Shown here: positions 21,400-31,147 of the stretch, in pieces
Layout of the letters: each line of letters opens with the position of its first letter
Position numbering within the stretch: position 1 is the stretch's first letter
Source: Gracilariopsis chorda
Taxonomy: Eukaryota; Rhodophyta; Florideophyceae; Gracilariales; Gracilariaceae
Assembly (NCBI GenBank): GCA_003194525.1
Contig: NBIV01000411.1
Coordinates: 1 to 31,147 of the forward strand
Direction of reading: 5' to 3'
Length of the DNA: 31,147 nucleotides
Position numbers and translations under genes: made by a program
Notes under the pieces: generated by a model
The model's input: only the letters and a program-made list of their open reading frames with translations
What the model was told of the DNA's origin: nothing
Databases searched by the model: none

Positions 21400-24356
21400 C
21401 CTCCCTCCATAGAGCAAGTTCTTCCCGTCACATGCGTGAACAAATTCAAGTTCCTCCGCCGTCTTCTGCCCGCCCATCCACGCCCTTCACACCACTCATC
21501 TCTCATTTAAAGTCTCATCCACCGTATCCACCCCCATTTCAGCTACCGGATTCCATATATAGTGCTGCTGGAAAAGTACCCAAACATCCTGTTTCGACTT
21601 CTTTTCAGTCTACTGAAACTCATCCATGCATTTCAGCAAACTACGAGTCCGATCTCCACTACAAACACAGTCATTCGAAGTAATCACCGTCAGACCTCTT
21701 GTGCGCAAAACGTAATGATTCTTGAGTCGTATGAATCTCTTGGTTTCTACTTCGAATCGTTCATGTTTCCATTCTAAAGCGTTCGAAGAATATTTACTCT
21801 ACAGCAGAGGATCTGTACCTCACGTTCACGTATTGCCCCGGATGTTTACCTGACACCAATAAATTCTAGGCTAAGCAGTCGCTATTTCTGGCGGCAGTGA
21901 ACATCTTATTGTGTACAGTAAGTATCGGACAGAGAAACGTGTTTGAGAGCCACCGTAACCACCTCGAGCTTTTGCATGCATTTCCTTGACGCCTATATTC
22001 TCATTGAAGTTCACCGTCTTCTTCGTGCGAATCATTCATCCACACTCTCTTGTTCTAGAAGATATATGCTCATCTTCGGGACTCCTTTTTCCATATGTGC
22101 ACGCCATACACGTTTGTTTCGTTCTGCTGGTTTTGCATTTCTGATATCACCACATTGTTGAGAAAGTTTCTCAAAATTTTGTTATCTATAAATACACTGT
22201 GGCTTGACAACGTATAAGCTTGTTTCATCTGAGCCTATATGGTTCAACAGATATTTCTTTGTTCATGCAACAACTGCCGCAGTTCTGCATAACGCGTTTC
22301 TGAGACAAGCATAACACGGTCTACAGCAAATGAAAGCGTGTGCTATCCTGTTACACACCACGAATGTGATGGGTGCAGTTTCATAATGACTTTAGTTGAG
22401 CGTTCATTTGCTTGATCGCAATGCGTCCTTCAAGTGAACAAATAGGCACCTCACACCTATATGTGACGACAAAAACGACCAGGTCCTATTACGGGGTGTA
22501 CTGAAGTGAGGGAACAGCTGGGAACTTATCTGTTTCCATACCATACTAACCTCAAAGATTCCTGTGAAATTCGATTTCACTCTCATAGTGCAGGGATTTA
22601 TATGTGACTCACTATGTTGCCACATGAAGTAGTCGTTTGCCAATACTTTTCCAAATTGGTAGCAAGAGGCCCTCAATAATAATAAAAACTTGGATAATGA
22701 CGTCTTCATTTGTCAACGTAGTCAGTCACATGCCCCATTATAGCAAAATAGTCAGTCACAAATACCCCCCTCCTTAAAAAGCATCATCTAATCAGATTCA
22801 TCGTGATTCAGAATGAGTCCGTTGAATCATGAATGGCAGGTGGTCCGACTCCATCTGCTTCAGCCCGTTCGCTCTAGATCTACATCCCAGTCATTTCCGC
22901 AATGTATTGAATATAGAGTTTCTGTAAATGTGTATTTCACTAAAGGTGCCAAATGGACGTCACTGTAATGTTCTAAACACAAAGGCTTTTGTATATAACA
23001 CTGATTTGTAGTCCCATTTGTTCTCAAATCCGGAGTCTATTTCATCTGAGAAGTTCTAGAGCTTCCACATTCTCCGTAATTCATGTTCTTTCGGGATGGC
23101 AGTCTGGGGAGAGAGAAGACTACAGGAGGTCAGCGGAATAGATACGAGCACATATGCACATCTCACCGTGGAGACAAAGGGTCCATTTATATAGATACAC
23201 AAACCCGTATTGGGGTTGTACATGAAGAAATTCGAAAATTGTTTACGTTTTTGAAGGATCGAAAGCTCTCTACCACACTACTCCAAAATTTGTTCTTTCT
23301 TATCAGTATGAACACATTGTCCTACGAATACTCCCTCATCGACTCTTTTCGATGATCTTGTGGGCGAAATCACAAAACGATGACGCAGGAGGGCCAAAAT
23401 TAGCAAAAAAGTAGGCTAAAAAGGGTGTCCTCGTAGCATTAACCCCCGTAAAGATAAAAATGATAAACGGAACGCACGAACAAATGGTAATACAGGAACC
23501 AAAAGAACGAAACCTGCTAAGCAAATATGAAAACAAAAGGAAGAGCAAAAGTCTCAATCCCAGAAAAAGTTCTCCAAGGTTCTTGAAACGGCGCACCACC
23601 AAATACTTTTGTCAATGATCACTATTAATCATGAATCCCTGCTTATGGTCAGACACTCCAGCTTTGAAGCGATTTTTGCAGCTTACCTACTTCTGCGCTA
23701 ACCAAAAGCAGGCGCATACAATCCTTTCAGCGCTTCCAAAGGAGAGCGACTAACAACTGGATATGATTTCAATCTGTACCTAATCTGTTCCTTTGCAGGA
23801 ACAGTTGTAAGGCACGTTGCTTGCGAGCAGCTTCCCGTCCAGCACTTCCTTCGGGAAATCAACAGGTGATTCGACCGACACCTTTATCCGAGAAAAGCTC
23901 AGGTAAGGCTCACATAAGACAGCGTCACCTTTGGTACACACTTGCCGTCTCATTTGTACGCTTGAAAGGCTTCAAACGGTCTTTTCGACGGCAGTTCCAC
24001 ACCTTAAGTATGCAAGAACTGGAAAACGTTTCTATAGGTGCAAATGATGGTGGAATGGCTGATAGAGAGGATAAAAAAGATTGGGTGGTGAGCTTCGTGT
24101 GTGGTAATGATGTTGCGTTGCGTCCAACCTGAATTGCGGGCGTCACCTTGCCATTTTATAGCATCTAAAAGCACTCAAAACAACGATCGAGGGTATTACT
24201 ATTTTATACTTACTCATGTGTGCGTCGAGGGCACTCCATCCGCTTCAAACTGGCTCTGGAGCTGCATATCAACACAAAAGACTCCGTCCTCTGACGCCAG
24301 CATCACTTGAATACAGTAGCATTGCTGGGCCAGCGAAGCTAATAATCCTCCAGGAG

Positions 24357-24387
24357 CTGCTGGAACACTACACGTGTGTTCCAGCAG
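24357..24387. repeat. perfect 12-bp inverted repeat with CACGTG-containing centre
   Basis: CTGCTGGAACAC (24357-24368) and GTGTTCCAGCAG (24376-24387) are exact reverse complements around TACACGT. A diverged partial copy follows (TGCTTGAACATTGTACACGTG, 24388-24408 approximately), so the motif may be duplicated. Confidence 0.8.
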
Positions 24388-24584
24388 TGCTTGAACATTG
24401 TACACGTGTTGCAACTAACACATCTTATGGCTCTTTCGATTCCGTATAGACGCAACATGTTCGCACTTGTAACAACATTCTTCAATGATAGGAGGTCAGA
24501 TGTCTTCCCGATCTCTTGACCCCTTGTCAACTAGACTGAATGAACTGTACTTTAGCCACCCCGATTCGCGTCCACGTTCTCTTA

Positions 24585-24662
24585 CAGCGAAGAAATTCGA
24601 ACCGGAGACCTCAAACTTCCAATATACGGCCTGCAACCACTCGATCAAATCGTACGCTTTAA
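24585..24662 (-). ncRNA. tRNA-like sequence with pol III boxes (tRNA pseudogene or tRNA-derived SINE head)
   Basis: On the minus strand TGATCGAGTGG (24647-24637) matches the A-box consensus at 10 of 11 positions. GGTTCGAATTT (24603-24593) matches the B box at 9 of 11, with tRNA-like spacing. A weak acceptor stem (AGCG with CGCT) is possible. The T stem does not close (CCGG versus TTCTT) and the D and anticodon stems are poor, so this is not a functional tRNA. It lies upstream of element 2. Confidence 0.4.
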
Positions 24663-24871
24663 TTCGGGCAGGGTGCCGAAAACACCTGCATTATAATTAT
24701 TAAGATCCAAGTTTTTGGCCCAATAATTGGACCCATTTGTCAAGTTTTTCTTATTTCACTTGATTCCAGGCAATTTCGGGCACTCCATGCAGTACCAGGT
24801 CCTCCCCGCAGTCCCGCGGAAATAGGATAATCCAAAATCTCAGACGTGCGGGGGACGACACACGTGGTAGA

Positions 24872-25632
24872 ATGGAAAGTCTCGAAAGAGGAGCCGAACT
24901 GAAGATCGCATCGCTCGAGTCAGCTCTTACCCTCTTTCTTAGCTCAAGAGGCGAATTTTTGTCTACTCCAAAGATCAATAAGCCTCCTGTGGTTATTGGG
25001 AAGCAGAATATTGAGAGCTGGATCACCCACGTCCGAACATATCTTGAAAGAACGTCAAATGAGAACGCGCTTCCCATAGCACTCAGCTATGTTGGTGGAG
25101 CTGCTGACGAGTGGTACATTGCCCAAGTGAAGAATGGTACGGACTTTGCAACACTAGACGACCTATTTCATGTTCTGGAGACTCGTTTCAGCATAGTAAC
25201 CAAAGAAACACTTGTTGCGATAAACTGACCAGCTGCAACCAGATAAAAGACGTTCAGCAGTACAATGAAGACTTTTTGAAGATCATATTGAATATTTCTG
25301 ATAGCAGTATGGGAGAACAGGTTGACCGATACAAAAGAGGTCTGAAAAGCTTTATTTGGAATAAGCTTTGTGCGAAAGAATACACATCTGTTACGGACGC
25401 CATGAGGGATGCACAAAAAGTTGAATCAGCGTATAGAAGAGGGGGGTCCAGTAGATTCGGCAGATCGGCAGGCGCCCGTCGGCTGAATAACAGACCCGTC
25501 CCGATGGGAATTGGAAACATGAAGTTGGAGAAGCTTACCCAAGAAACCAGGGAACATTACCGCAAGCGCGGACTTTGTTTCCGTTGCAGAGGGCCAGGGC
25601 ATGGAGCAAATGATCCGCGTTGCCCAAAATAA
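24872..25632 (+). pseudogene. gag of element 2, one frameshift
   Basis: The ATG at 24872 opens a frame with KQNIESWITHVRTYLERT, ALSYVGGAADEWY and LETRFSI, the usual capsid-core pattern. A frame change near 25200-25230 continues as QYNEDFLKIIL, VDRYKRGLKSFIWN and DAMRDAQKVESAYRR. The C-terminus has CFRCRGPGHGANDPRC, a nucleocapsid knuckle with CX2CX4HX6C spacing, two residues longer than the canonical CX4HX4C form. The gene ends at TAA 25630-25632. Confidence 0.85.
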
Positions 25633-26207
25633 GCCCAGAGAAACTGACCGACATGTCGTCAGTTCCAATCGAAACCAACGTACCCATAGAATGAACCATG
25701 ATTGAAGTGCACTCAAAATGAGGTACAAGTATCGTGCCTCCTATTAGGGAATATACAACGCAACACCCAAGTGGGACAAAGGGGCACACAACAAACGATA
25801 ACAACGGGCCGTGCGATAGTCACGGAATCACCGGTAGCGGCGTAGGCTGACCCTGTAGGGATTGACTAAAATAGTGAAACCAAAAAGTGGCACAAGACTC
25901 TAGTGGGTGCTTGAGTTTACGAAGGTGGTGGCCCCACCAGGCGGGAGGTGCATAAGTGCACTTCCGTCGGCAGAGCACACTTGTCGAAAAATAAATATCG
26001 TTCTACCTACCAGAGGACCCTGCAGGGCATGCACACGGGTCGTGCAGAGGCTCTACACGTGGCCCACCTGGGGAGCACCATGTGCCTATTACTACTGCTA
26101 ATTTTCTATCAACCATACCCATTAGTGGATAGCTCCATTGCACTACAATGATCTCCACCACTAATGTTAAGGTCGAAGAACGCACGGAAAAACCGAATGT
26201 GAGTACC
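25633..26207 (+). other. gag-protease spacer of element 2, decayed
   Basis: No domain is recognisable here and stops occur in all plus-strand frames. Some of it may be former linker coding sequence. Confidence 0.4.
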
Positions 26208-26576
26208 AAATTAGATCACAATAAATACAGACTTCTGACGTCAAATCTTGCGTCACCCTTTGAAACCCCAGCCCCAGGACTGTTACGTGCGCAATTACGC
26301 ATAAACGGATAAATATGCAAAGCGTTTTTTGATAACGGATCCGAAATCAGCTACGTTTCTAAATCTCTCGTTAAACGCGTGGGAATCCTAACAGTCAAAA
26401 CGAGCTACCAAGCAGAAATGGTGAGTGGATCAACTACAGTCCTAGAAGACACTGACAAAAAAGGTGTCACATTAGAAATAGGACAACTGAAAGAGAAAAG
26501 ATGGTTCGCAATCTGCCCACTGTACGGATATGACGCAACCCTCGGAAAGAACTGGTTCCACCAGTACAACCCTTAG
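26208..26576 (+). pseudogene. aspartic protease of element 2
   Basis: The segment LRAQLRING, a stop, then ICKAFFDNGSEISYVSKSL matches the active-site region of a retroviral-type protease. The D-S/T-G triad is DNG here (26331-26339), a single G-to-A change away from DSG. After VGILTVKTSYQAEM the domain ends with YDATLGKNWFHQYNP, the usual flap-to-C-terminal LG.dW pattern. It is inactive as read. Confidence 0.75.
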
Positions 26577-26780
26577 GTCAACCATCTAACAAACGTCATA
26601 TCATTCCCCCTCAAAAATGAACAAGTTGTCATTCACACTGAATGGAAAAGAAACAACAATATGACAACAATCAATTCTATCAAGAAATTTATACAGGAAA
26701 AAGGTACCAGTATGTGCCGGTCTTGTACGATCACGAAATAAACCAGAAGAAACAAAAATAAAGACCCCAACCTAAACTCG

Positions 26781-27480
26781 TTGTCAAGTGATTACAAAGA
26801 TGTGTTACGCAATAAACTCCAGAAAGGACTACCCTCGAAACGAGAAGAAGACTTTAACAACGATCTAATACCCGATTCTACACCACTAAAGAAAGGGGTG
26901 TATCGAATGTCGGATAAAGAGCTTACAGAACTGCGTGAGCAGCTCGATGAACTACATCAACAGGTTTTGATCTAACCGAATTCAAGTCCTTGGGGTCCAC
27001 CCGTACTGTTTGTCGCGAAGAAAGATGGGTCGTTAAGGCTATGCATAGACTACCGAGGTTTGAACAAACTAATGGTGGAGAACAGCTATCCTATACCGAG
27101 GATTGATGACATATTCGATCAGTTAAGTGGATCTGGCATATTCTCGAAAATAGACATCCGTTAAGTTCAGCATCAAATAAGGCCTTCTGAGCAGTCGGTT
27201 CCTAGAACAGTCTTTCGTAAAAAGATATGGTCACTTTGAGTTCCTTGTACTTTCTCCGGTCTCAACAATGCGCGAGCGTTTTTCATAGACCTCTTTCATA
27301 ACTTATTACAAGAGTACTCAGATACATTCCTTCTAGTATACCTATATAAAATACTTATGTATAGTACAAAAGAAGAGGAACATCTCAAGCATCTTAGATC
27401 TTTACTCGACAAACTGCACGAGCATAACTTTTATGGTAGGGTTTCAAAGTTTAGGAGCATGAAATTAAATTCGAGTACCT
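26781..27480 (+). pseudogene. reverse transcriptase of element 2, catalytic motif lost
   Basis: Recognisable blocks are [62 protein letters not shown] and FSKIDIR. Stops fall after VLI and after DIR. The catalytic stretch reads LLVYLYKILMYS (codons 27339-27350 and around), where active relatives have YLDDIL, so both catalytic aspartates are gone. Confidence 0.85.
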
Positions 27481-27494
27481 ACGATATAGTGTGA

Positions 27495-28150
27495 GTGCAT
27501 AAGGTATATACGTCGAGCCAGAGAAAGTTGATGCCATCTCAAATTGGAGCACAGCAAAACCCAAAATCGACGTCCAGGCAGTTTTTGGAGTTGGTAAACT
27601 ACTACCAAAGGTATATAGTGAACGTTTACGCAATATCCAAACCTTTGACCGAACTATGGGGAAAACTTGAAGTTTTGACAAGTTGAGAGTTTTGAGTCTC
27701 TGAAGAAAACTGCGACAAAAATCCCAGTACTCAGACACTTTGACCCAAAACTACTACTTTTCGTTACTACTGACGCTTCTCAACACGCCTTTGGAGCTGT
27801 CGTGGAACAGGTTGAAAATAATATTAAAGGTCCTGTAGCATTTTAGTCAAAAATATTGAACGCAGCAAAACAACGTTATTACACCCACGCTACAGAACTC
27901 TTGGGAGTGATAGACACGCTAACAGTGTAGAGAGTGTATATTCATGGCCAAACGTTCACATTATGTACCGACCAATACCGTTTGAAGTACCTTTTATCTC
28001 AGCTGAACCTATCTCAAAGATAGGTACGTTGGAACCTATCTCAAAGATAGGTACGTTGGCTGGAAAAAAATCGTAGAGTTTGACTATTTTTAGCTGATCA
28101 AATGAAAAGCCAATGTTTTCGCAGATGCCTTTTCAAGATACCTAAAACAT
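27495..28150 (+). pseudogene. RT connection and RNase H of element 2
   Basis: QFLELVNYYQRYIVNVYAISKPLTEL is the RT connection region (27580-27650). RNase H follows: TDASQHAFGAVVEQ with the first Asp, YYTHATELLGVI with the Glu, TLCTDQYRLKYLL with another Asp, then ANVFADAFSRYLKHA near 28110. Stops replace residues at several points. A 27-bp tandem duplication lies within it (28006-28059). Confidence 0.82.
28006..28059 (+). repeat. 27-bp exact tandem duplication
   Basis: AACCTATCTCAAAGATAGG followed by TACGTTGG occurs twice back to back (28006-28032 and 28033-28059). It is nine codons long, so the frame is kept, and both copies contain the same in-frame TAG. Each copy also contains the small palindrome CCTATC/GATAGG. 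Confidence 0.95.
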
Positions 28151-28379
28151 GCTGAAAACGCTGAAGTGATGAACCGGTCATTACTCCAGGAAGCAGTTTT
28201 CAGAACGTCCAAAGTTAATGGTATATATCAGCTTGGTGTAGTATCCAACATGATACGCGCGTACTAATCAAATTATATCGAAACGACAAAGAGTTCAAAA
28301 ACTCATGCAAGTCTCTGCATCCCCTATTTCGCAAATAAATGGATTCTTGTATGAAGATAGATGACTTTGCGCACCAAAA

Positions 28380-29165
28380 CGCCAAATACGACTGAAAATA
28401 CTACAAGACCACCAATATCATCCTGTATCAGGACATATTTCGTTCAAAAAGACATATAAAAACATTCGAAGGCTATACCACTGAAAATCGTTACGCCAAA
28501 CGACTAAAAAATACGTCGACTCATGTCTGAAATATCAAACAAAATTATGAACCGCAAAAACCCAAGGGCCAACTACTACAACAGCCTCAGCCGAAAAGGA
28601 AGTGGGCAAAAATTATAATAGATTTCATCACACCCCTCCTCAAAACGAAAAAAAATGAGAGTAGTGCATTGTACGTAATAGTAGACCGCCTCTCCAAGTT
28701 GAAGATAATTCTTCCACCCACATCGGTTTTACTGCAGTTCAGACTGCAGAAATCTATTTTAGACACATATATAGACATCATAGCCTTTCCGGTGTTATTA
28801 TCTCCGATAGGGACAAGATTATTATGAACACCTTTTGGAAAGAACTGTTCGACCTCATTTGTACTAAGATAACGACGTCAACAGCACATTATCCATAAAA
28901 CGATGGTCGAACTGAGCTTATAAAAAAAACGAAGATATGATAAAAATCTAAGTCAATTACAAGCAATTTATTTGAGATGAGCACCTCATAGAGTTCGAAG
29001 TTGCATACAACTCTTCAGAGAGAGCACCCTACTACAACTTTTTACGCCATTCTACTTAACGTATGGTGACAAACAAAGAGTACTATGACTCGATATTAGC
29101 ATCTCAACGAATGGTGCAGCTCCCAAGTTATTAGAAAGCATGAAACAAGCAACAAGAGAGCAAGA
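28380..29165 (+). pseudogene. integrase of element 2, 3'-truncated
   Basis: An HHCC-like zinc region reads YHPVSGHISFKKTYKNIRRLYH, with SCLKYQTK where the last Cys is now Tyr. The core shows IIIDFITPLL (first Asp, 28621-28623), VDRLSK, then in a shifted frame IISDRDKIIMNTFWKEL (second Asp, 28806-28808) and DGRTEL (Glu, 28914-28916). EFEVAYNSSERAPYY follows. The C-terminal part is missing, cut where the LTR of element 3 starts. Confidence 0.82.
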
Positions 29166-29209
29166 ACACAGATTGGAAGACAGAATATTTACTTCAAGTC
29201 ATAAACCGA

Positions 29210-30036
29210 TGTGGTGCAATGCCCAGTGATGGGAAAACACGCCGCAGACGTTCGGGATCTTCCTCTCACGAGGGTGGCACAGCGAAACAGCCCTTCCAGG
29301 GATGACACGACGAAGTCGGGTGTAAACCGAGGTCAACCTTCGCGACTAGCGCAGGAACGTGAATAGGTAAACCTGTAACACAATGCAATACTCCGGTGAG
29401 GAGGGATGACTCCACACAGTGGCGCACACACGACAGATGTCGGTATGAGCCGCGGATAGCGGGAACTATCCTAAATTGGAAAGGGGAAATATAAAGGAAT
29501 ATGGGGGGAATGGGACAAAGGAAAGGGACGACAACGAGTCACGCGAGTGGCTCGGGGGAGGCCCGGCACTGCCGATAAATATACCGTATACACGGGCGAA
29601 ACCACAACAATGGGAACAATCCTCAAGAGGGGTATCTTGGCGAGCAAGGGGGTTGAGCACACCGTAGGCAACGAGATGTCCCTCCTAAATGGATTCGAGT
29701 ACCGCCGAAGGCGAATGAGCTCAGAGCCAAGTTCTTGGAGTAGAACAGATTTAATGGTGCGGCGGCCACGAGGCCGGCGCACTAAGTAGTGTAGCTGCCC
29801 TAGTGTAATAACTAATTTAATAGATAATTAAATAAATATATAACAACCACCCGTTCACTATCTATCCTTGCCCGCAACCTTTGCCAACGCCCGTGTTCCA
29901 CGTGTATCACCGGTGTACCGGGCCAACTTCTGCTTGCCGGCAGTGCCACCTGCCATGTATGAACATGTATGAAAGCCGGTGCAACCGGGAAAATTAACAA
30001 GTCCCCAGATGTCCCTCTTACGAGGCATGCTCTTCA
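29210..30036 (-). repeat. 3' LTR of element 3 (about 827 bp)
   Basis: On the minus strand it begins TGAAGAGCATGCC at 30036 and ends ATTGCACCACA at 29210. It shares the inner end, the ACGACGAAGTCGGGT block, the GAGCCAAG block, the AT-rich TATA-like stretch (29810-29845) and the outer end with the LTR at 3780-4682. Overall similarity is patchy, so the two are different subfamilies or old copies. Confidence 0.8.
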
Positions 30037-30050
30037 TAGCTCCCTCCTTA
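30037..30050 (-). other. polypurine tract of element 3
   Basis: The minus strand TAAGGAGGGAGCTA lies directly before the TG that starts the LTR, where the plus-strand primer is expected. Confidence 0.6.
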
Positions 30051-30846
30051 GTCAGCGAGGCGACCTCGAAGAGTTAAGCCGCGGTGGCGGAAAGTCCACA
30101 TAAAAGCGTGTCGCCTTCCGGCTCACCGGCTGCTTCTCTGGAAATCCAGCGTCATCCCACCTCGACTTCGATTTCTTCTGATATCCCGATTCCTCAGCTT
30201 TCTCCCAACTCTCCAACTTCGTCCCCATGTTCAATCTTCCGCCTAACCAACCTTCCAACCCTGCTCGGGGATTCCGCACCGGCTTCCGGTCTGCTCCGGT
30301 TCCTCGGCGTGAACGTTCGTCCTCTTCGGAGGAGCCTCCGGTGCTACCGGCTCACACGAACCGCCCTGTCGCGGGTATGATCCCTGGTCAGGCGCGTCCC
30401 CTGGCTTGAGATAGACTGATAGATAGCATGATCGAAAATAAAGACGAGCCCCTATGGGGGTGTTGTCCCATTGTGTGCGCTTCCTCTCCATGTCGGAGCT
30501 CCTTCCCCGAAGGGGGTCGCTTTCCGCTTCGCGGTTAGTCTCCGTCCTCTCACGGTGAGGTACCCTGCCAGCAGGTAGCGCTTCGCTCATTTCCAACGGG
30601 TTGGTGCACTTCGGAAAACGTGCGCCATCACTGATGGGGAAAACCGTGCATACGGTGGCGACCGTGGTCGCAAACCAGCATGCTGGATGAAAACCCACTT
30701 GTGTGGTTTCAGAGCGAAAAGAATGTAGATGGTGTAGCTCGAGGCTACACTAGTAGTTTTCCGATATCATATCGGCGATTCCACCGTAGGCGGTGTGCAT
30801 GACTGGGTAACCCTGCTTCTATACCGTCCGAGACGGGCTAACCCAC
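30051..30846 (-). other. 3' non-coding region of element 3, rich in short palindromes
   Basis: No domain is recognisable between the chromodomain stop and the polypurine tract. The plus strand of 30150-30350 is pyrimidine-rich. Short perfect palindromes are dense from about 30450 on, including GCGACCGTGGTCGC, CCAGCATGCTGG, CCGATATCATATCGG and GTGTAGCTCGAGGCTACAC. Confidence 0.6.
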
Positions 30847-31145
30847 TTAGGCGTTACACAGCATTGCCGGCGTGGCCGTTCCCGCGTTGCGGTGATACTG
30901 AATTACCTTGGAACGGGGGAGGTGCTCGATGGGCTCCCAAGTATCCCATGATGGGTCGTATCCGTACCAACGGGAGCGGTATTCCAATATACCCTTTCCG
31001 TTGTAACGGTGTGTTATCACTCGGTCGAGGATGTACTCCTGTACGAAGACTGTCCGGCCCTGCCGGGTCGTAGTAACGTCCCTCGGGGCGTGCGTGCCCT
31101 CGTGAGGGAGAACGTCCCGCAATAGGGAGTACGGGTGGCTTTTCC
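30847..31145 (-). CDS. integrase C-terminal end with chromodomain, partial (element 3)
   Basis: The frame is open to the right window edge and ends at 30847. After a basic linker the segment VFVQEYILDRVITHRYNG, then EYRSRWYGY, DTWEPIEHLP and SKVIQYHRN matches a chromodomain. The conserved W in RWYGY and the TWEP motif are both present, and the aromatic positions (Y of EYIL, W of RWYG, W of DTWEP) could form a methyl-lysine cage. In chromoviruses this domain steers integration to heterochromatin. No lesion is seen in the visible part. The rest of pol lies outside the window. Confidence 0.85.
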   Translation of the reverse strand, partial: KSHPYSLLRDVLPHEGTHAPRDVTTTRQGRTVFVQEYILDRVITHRYNGKGILEYRSRWYGYDPSWDTWEPIEHLPRSKVIQYHRNAGTATPAMLCNA

Positions 31146-31147
31146 AC

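Larger units (their letters stand above)
19976..24580. other. long region without a recognisable gene
   Basis: Apart from the items listed separately (20785-21399, 24357-24387) I see only short frames. A Pro-rich frame at 21432-21683 and a frame at 23083-23355 lack recognisable motifs. Composition is near 43-47% GC by eye. No rRNA, canonical tRNA or further LTR was found. Confidence 0.4.
24872..29209 (+). mobile_element. degenerate Ty3/gypsy retrotransposon (element 2)
   Basis: The order gag, protease, RT, RNase H, integrase on the plus strand is the Ty3/gypsy order. All domains are readable by eye but are cut by many stops and frameshifts, and key catalytic residues are lost. I cannot locate its LTRs; the 5' one should lie upstream of 24872. 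The 3' end stops where the LTR of element 3 begins at 29210. It is not the same family as elements 1 and 3: the gag and RT sequences differ clearly. Confidence 0.88.
29210..31147 (-). mobile_element. chromovirus retrotransposon, 3' portion (element 3)
   Basis: Read on the minus strand, a chromodomain at the integrase end (31145-30847), a 3' non-coding region, a polypurine tract and a 3' LTR follow in order; the rest lies beyond the right edge. Its LTR is related to that of element 1, in the same orientation, but differs too much to be the same copy. It apparently inserted into element 2. Confidence 0.85.

Noticed and set aside
24585..24662. functional tRNA gene
   Set aside because: The T stem does not close and the D and anticodon stems are poor, despite good A and B boxes.
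15876..24731. shared CCAATAATTGG at about 15880 and 24720
   Set aside because: The identity is limited to this short palindrome; the flanks differ, so chance is likely.
29210..30036. this LTR as the 3' LTR of element 2
   Set aside because: Its orientation and similarity fit the minus-strand chromovirus with PPT and chromodomain to its right, not plus-strand element 2.
1..31147. CRISPR array, rRNA genes or bacterial operons
   Set aside because: There are no regularly spaced direct repeats with spacers, no rRNA-like sequence, and introns and chromodomain elements show the DNA is eukaryotic.

Overview
The window is eukaryotic nuclear DNA. Long stretches have no genes. It contains remains of at least three Ty3/gypsy-type LTR retrotransposons, a decayed Mutator-like (MULE) DNA transposon, and two plausible host-type protein genes. 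One gene has a clean 56-nt spliceosomal intron (GTATGT donor, CTAAC branch-like site, TAG acceptor). Short introns, chromodomain retroelements and a secreted LPMO-like protein suggest an alga, oomycete or fungus-like eukaryote. I cannot assign the species from sequence alone.

Layout. (1) 1-4682, minus strand: the 5' half of a chromovirus-type Ty3/gypsy element, with an LTR at 3780-4682, a tRNA primer-binding site, a broken gag, and broken protease/RT running off the left edge. (2) 4683-6242: no recognisable gene. (3) 6243-9571, minus: a large gene for a low-complexity protein that starts MGCLVSK, a dual-acylation signal. It needs one frame change, by a short intron or a lesion. (4) 9746-9837: a near-perfect 29-bp inverted repeat. 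(5) 9907-19975: a 10.07-kb interval bounded by 59-bp terminal inverted repeats (52/59 identical). It holds an intact two-exon LPMO-like gene (11295-12841, minus) and, divergently, a stop-ridden MULE transposase (to 17498) preceded by a J-domain reading frame with an HPD motif. (6) 19976-24860: mostly featureless, with a tRNA-like pol III promoter pair and a perfect 12-bp hairpin. (7) 24872-29209, plus: a second, badly decayed Ty3/gypsy element (gag, PR, RT, RNase H, IN). (8) 29210-31147, minus: the 3' end of a third element, related to the first, with an integrase-terminal chromodomain, polypurine tract and LTR. It abuts and apparently interrupts element 2.

The most interesting signals are three. 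First, the TIR-bounded MULE encloses an intact LPMO gene while its transposase is dead. Second, the transposase is preceded by J-domain, coiled-coil and acidic segments. Third, elements 1 and 3 carry an unusual density of short perfect palindromes in coding and non-coding parts alike, which I did not see in the one host-gene stretch I compared.
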